Shown: positions 6,729 through 7,830 of the stretch, in pieces | Numbering within the stretch: the stretch's first letter is position 1 | How the letters are laid out: each line of letters begins with the position of its first letter | DNA from: Acidobacteriota bacterium | GTDB taxonomy: Bacteria; Acidobacteriota; Blastocatellia; Pyrinomonadales; Pyrinomonadaceae | Assembly (NCBI GenBank): GCA_003222835.1 | Contig: QHXE01000024.1 | Span: forward strand, 1,394 to 9,223 | Direction of reading: 5' to 3' | Length of the DNA stretch: 7,830 nt | Made by a program: the position numbers and the translations under genes | Notes under the pieces: model-generated | The model's input: only the letters and a program-made list of their open reading frames with translations | Databases searched by the model: none | Told to the model about the DNA's origin: nothing

Positions 6729-7013
6729 TAATATCGTCCTTGATTCTCAAGGAACCTTCCCGAGGAATCGTCGAATGCTAACAAGATAATGAGCATAATT
6801 ATAGTTCGGAATGATCATGCTGACCCTGGGCAATTGCATGTTGGTTATTTAAGTTGACGGATAATAAAGGCGGTGTTAGCGTACCAGGAAGCGGGAGTTG
6901 CACAAAAACGAAGTCTCTTGGATAGAATCTATAGATGACTTCAGCTCTGCCGTAGCGTTGCCCTCAAACAATCCTCGACAATTCATGACCAGAATGTAAG
7001 CAAGAGACGCTCT
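6729..7013. promoter_or_regulatory. divergent intergenic region between the flippase and the secreted protein
   Basis: These 285 bp separate two divergently read genes and must hold both promoters. For the flippase, the minus strand has a perfect -10 TATAAT (6803-6798) with a poor -35 (GGGTCA, 17-nt spacer). For the rightward gene, weak candidates are TTGCAC (6898-6903) with TAGAAT (6923-6928, 19-nt spacer) and an AT-rich stretch with TTGACG near 6854. A TTG-started frame of 33 codons (6898-6999) on the plus strand is open but unconvincing. No RNA gene or mobile element was seen. Confidence 0.35.
6737..6753 (-). promoter_or_regulatory. hairpin covering the flippase ribosome binding site
   Basis: In the minus-strand leader TCCTTGA and TCAAGGA form a perfect 7-bp inverted repeat around a 3-nt GAA loop. 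The 3' arm contains the whole Shine-Dalgarno AAGGA, 8 nt before the ATG at 6728. Folding would hide the ribosome binding site. The stem is short and has only two G-C pairs, so it could also be a chance palindrome or a protein-binding site. Confidence 0.35.
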
Positions 7014-7830
7014 ATGCTCGCGGCACGACGGTTTTTTCTTTACCTGGTGCTCACAGTCATCTGCGGCGCGCAGTCGCTGGCTCAACCTGACGCGCCGAAG
7101 CCGGTGTTAATTAGCCAACCGGATTCGACCCGCGCTATTGCTTTGGAGGCCACGACGTTTACTAACGAGCCATTCTCGCTGACACCATTGTCCCGTTTTC
7201 ATGACCCGGACCCCCGCACGCGGATTTTATTATTTGCCCTGAATCTCAATTTACAATCTGGGGAAGATTTAACTGCCGTCACGGCGGACGCGGAGGATAT
7301 CGCGCATCGTCGTTACAGCTTGAGAGTCGAATTCATAGGAGAAGTACCGGGTGAGGTGTGGATGAAACAAGTGACTCTGAGGCTGAATGACGATTTCATC
7401 GATCCCGGCGATGTTCTAATTGGGATTACATATCGTGGAATGGCCAGCAACCGAGTTCGAGTCGGCATAGGCCACGTCGGTGGTGGCCCACCCGACGATA
7501 GTGGCGCTGGTCCAACGCCGGCCCCGCCGTACAATATTAGTGGTCAAATCAAACTAGGCGGAATCGGACTCGCCGGTGTTTCGGTGAGGCTAAGCGGCGC
7601 GCAGGCCGGGACGTTAACTACTGATAACAGTGGCTCTTATTCATTTACGGTGAACGCAGTTGGCGACTACGCCCTGACTCCATCCAAGACCTACTATAAT
7701 TTCGCCCCCTTGGCTCAGGTCTTCGACAACCTCAGTACTAACCAGAGCAACATCAACTTCACTGCCGCACGGCAAAACTATGCAATCAGCGGCCAGGTTC
7801 GAGACGATAACGATCAGGCCATCGCCAGCG
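7014..7830 (+). CDS. secreted repeat protein with carboxypeptidase-regulatory-like (Ig-fold) repeats, 3' partial
   Basis: ATG 7014 opens a frame of 272 codons that is still open at the window edge. An in-frame TGA at 6936 with no other ATG between fixes the start; the ribosome binding site is weak (AAGAGA). Residues 1-23 are a signal peptide: MLAARR, a hydrophobic core FFLYLVLTVICGA and a likely cut after SLA; the Cys at 17 lacks a lipobox. Residues 35-155 form a beta-rich module (ILLFALNLNL 71-80, WMKQVTLRLND 116-126, DVLIGITYRG 133-142). A GGGPP...PTPAPP linker follows (156-172). Then comes an Ig-like repeat of about 82 residues from YNISGQI (173) with LAGVSVRLSG, TTDNSGSYSF and LTPSKTYYNFAP, and a second starts at YAISGQV (256). 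Such repeats are typical of large surface or adhesin-like proteins. It is divergent from the glycan cluster; any functional link is conjecture. Confidence 0.88.
   Translation, partial: MLAARRFFLYLVLTVICGAQSLAQPDAPKPVLISQPDSTRAIALEATTFTNEPFSLTPLSRFHDPDPRTRILLFALNLNLQSGEDLTAVTADAEDIAHRRYSLRVEFIGEVPGEVWMKQVTLRLNDDFIDPGDVLIGITYRGMASNRVRVGIGHVGGGPPDDSGAGPTPAPPYNISGQIKLGGIGLAGVSVRLSGAQAGTLTTDNSGSYSFTVNAVGDYALTPSKTYYNFAPLAQVFDNLSTNQSNINFTAARQNYAISGQVRDDNDQAIAS

Noticed and set aside
1..7830. tRNA, rRNA, CRISPR array, insertion sequence or phage genes
   Set aside because: No cloverleaf-like sequence, regularly spaced repeats, transposase-like frame or terminal inverted repeats were seen on either strand.

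Overview
The window looks like a chromosomal cell-surface glycan locus from a Gram-negative bacterium. The best guess is an Acidobacteriota member of the Blastocatellia/Pyrinomonadaceae type. That placement rests mainly on the secreted protein that begins at 7014: its N-terminal module and its YxISGxV / LTPSKxxYxFxP repeats resemble a style I associate with that lineage. It is a recognition-based inference, not a search result.

Layout: positions 1-6728 are coded entirely on the minus strand. In transcription order they hold a Wzx-like flippase (6728-5157), a possible 52-residue small ORF overlapping its end (5185-5027), a candidate intrinsic terminator (5033-5001), a GDP-mannose 3,5-epimerase-like enzyme (4826-3822), two dissimilar FkbM-family methyltransferases (3649-2843 and 2809-2039), a GT11-like glycosyltransferase (2042-1164), a membrane-anchored GT2 glycosyltransferase (1157-180), and the first 29 codons of a further gene leaving the window (89 to <1), tentatively a formyltransferase-like sugar enzyme. 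From FkbM 2 to GT2 the genes are tightly packed (33-nt gap, 4-nt ATGA overlap, 6-nt gap), as in an operon. The other strand carries one gene, from 7014 to beyond the end, for a secreted repeat protein. It is divergent from the flippase across a 285-bp intergenic region.

How the genes fit together: the epimerase would make GDP-L-galactose (or GDP-L-gulose) from GDP-mannose. The GT11-like enzyme belongs to a family that uses the closely related donor GDP-L-fucose. The GT2 would add another sugar, the FkbM enzymes would O-methylate sugar hydroxyls, and the flippase would export the lipid-linked repeat unit. This points to an O-antigen, capsule or exopolysaccharide carrying L-galactose and O-methyl groups.

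Most notable points: the epimerase keeps all four catalytic residues of the plant enzyme at a constant numbering offset; the GT2 lacks the strand and DGGSTD-type segment normally found after its first helix, as if about 20-27 codons were deleted in frame; and a 13-bp bulged hairpin sits exactly on the GT2 stop codon. No tRNA, rRNA, CRISPR array, insertion sequence or phage gene was seen.
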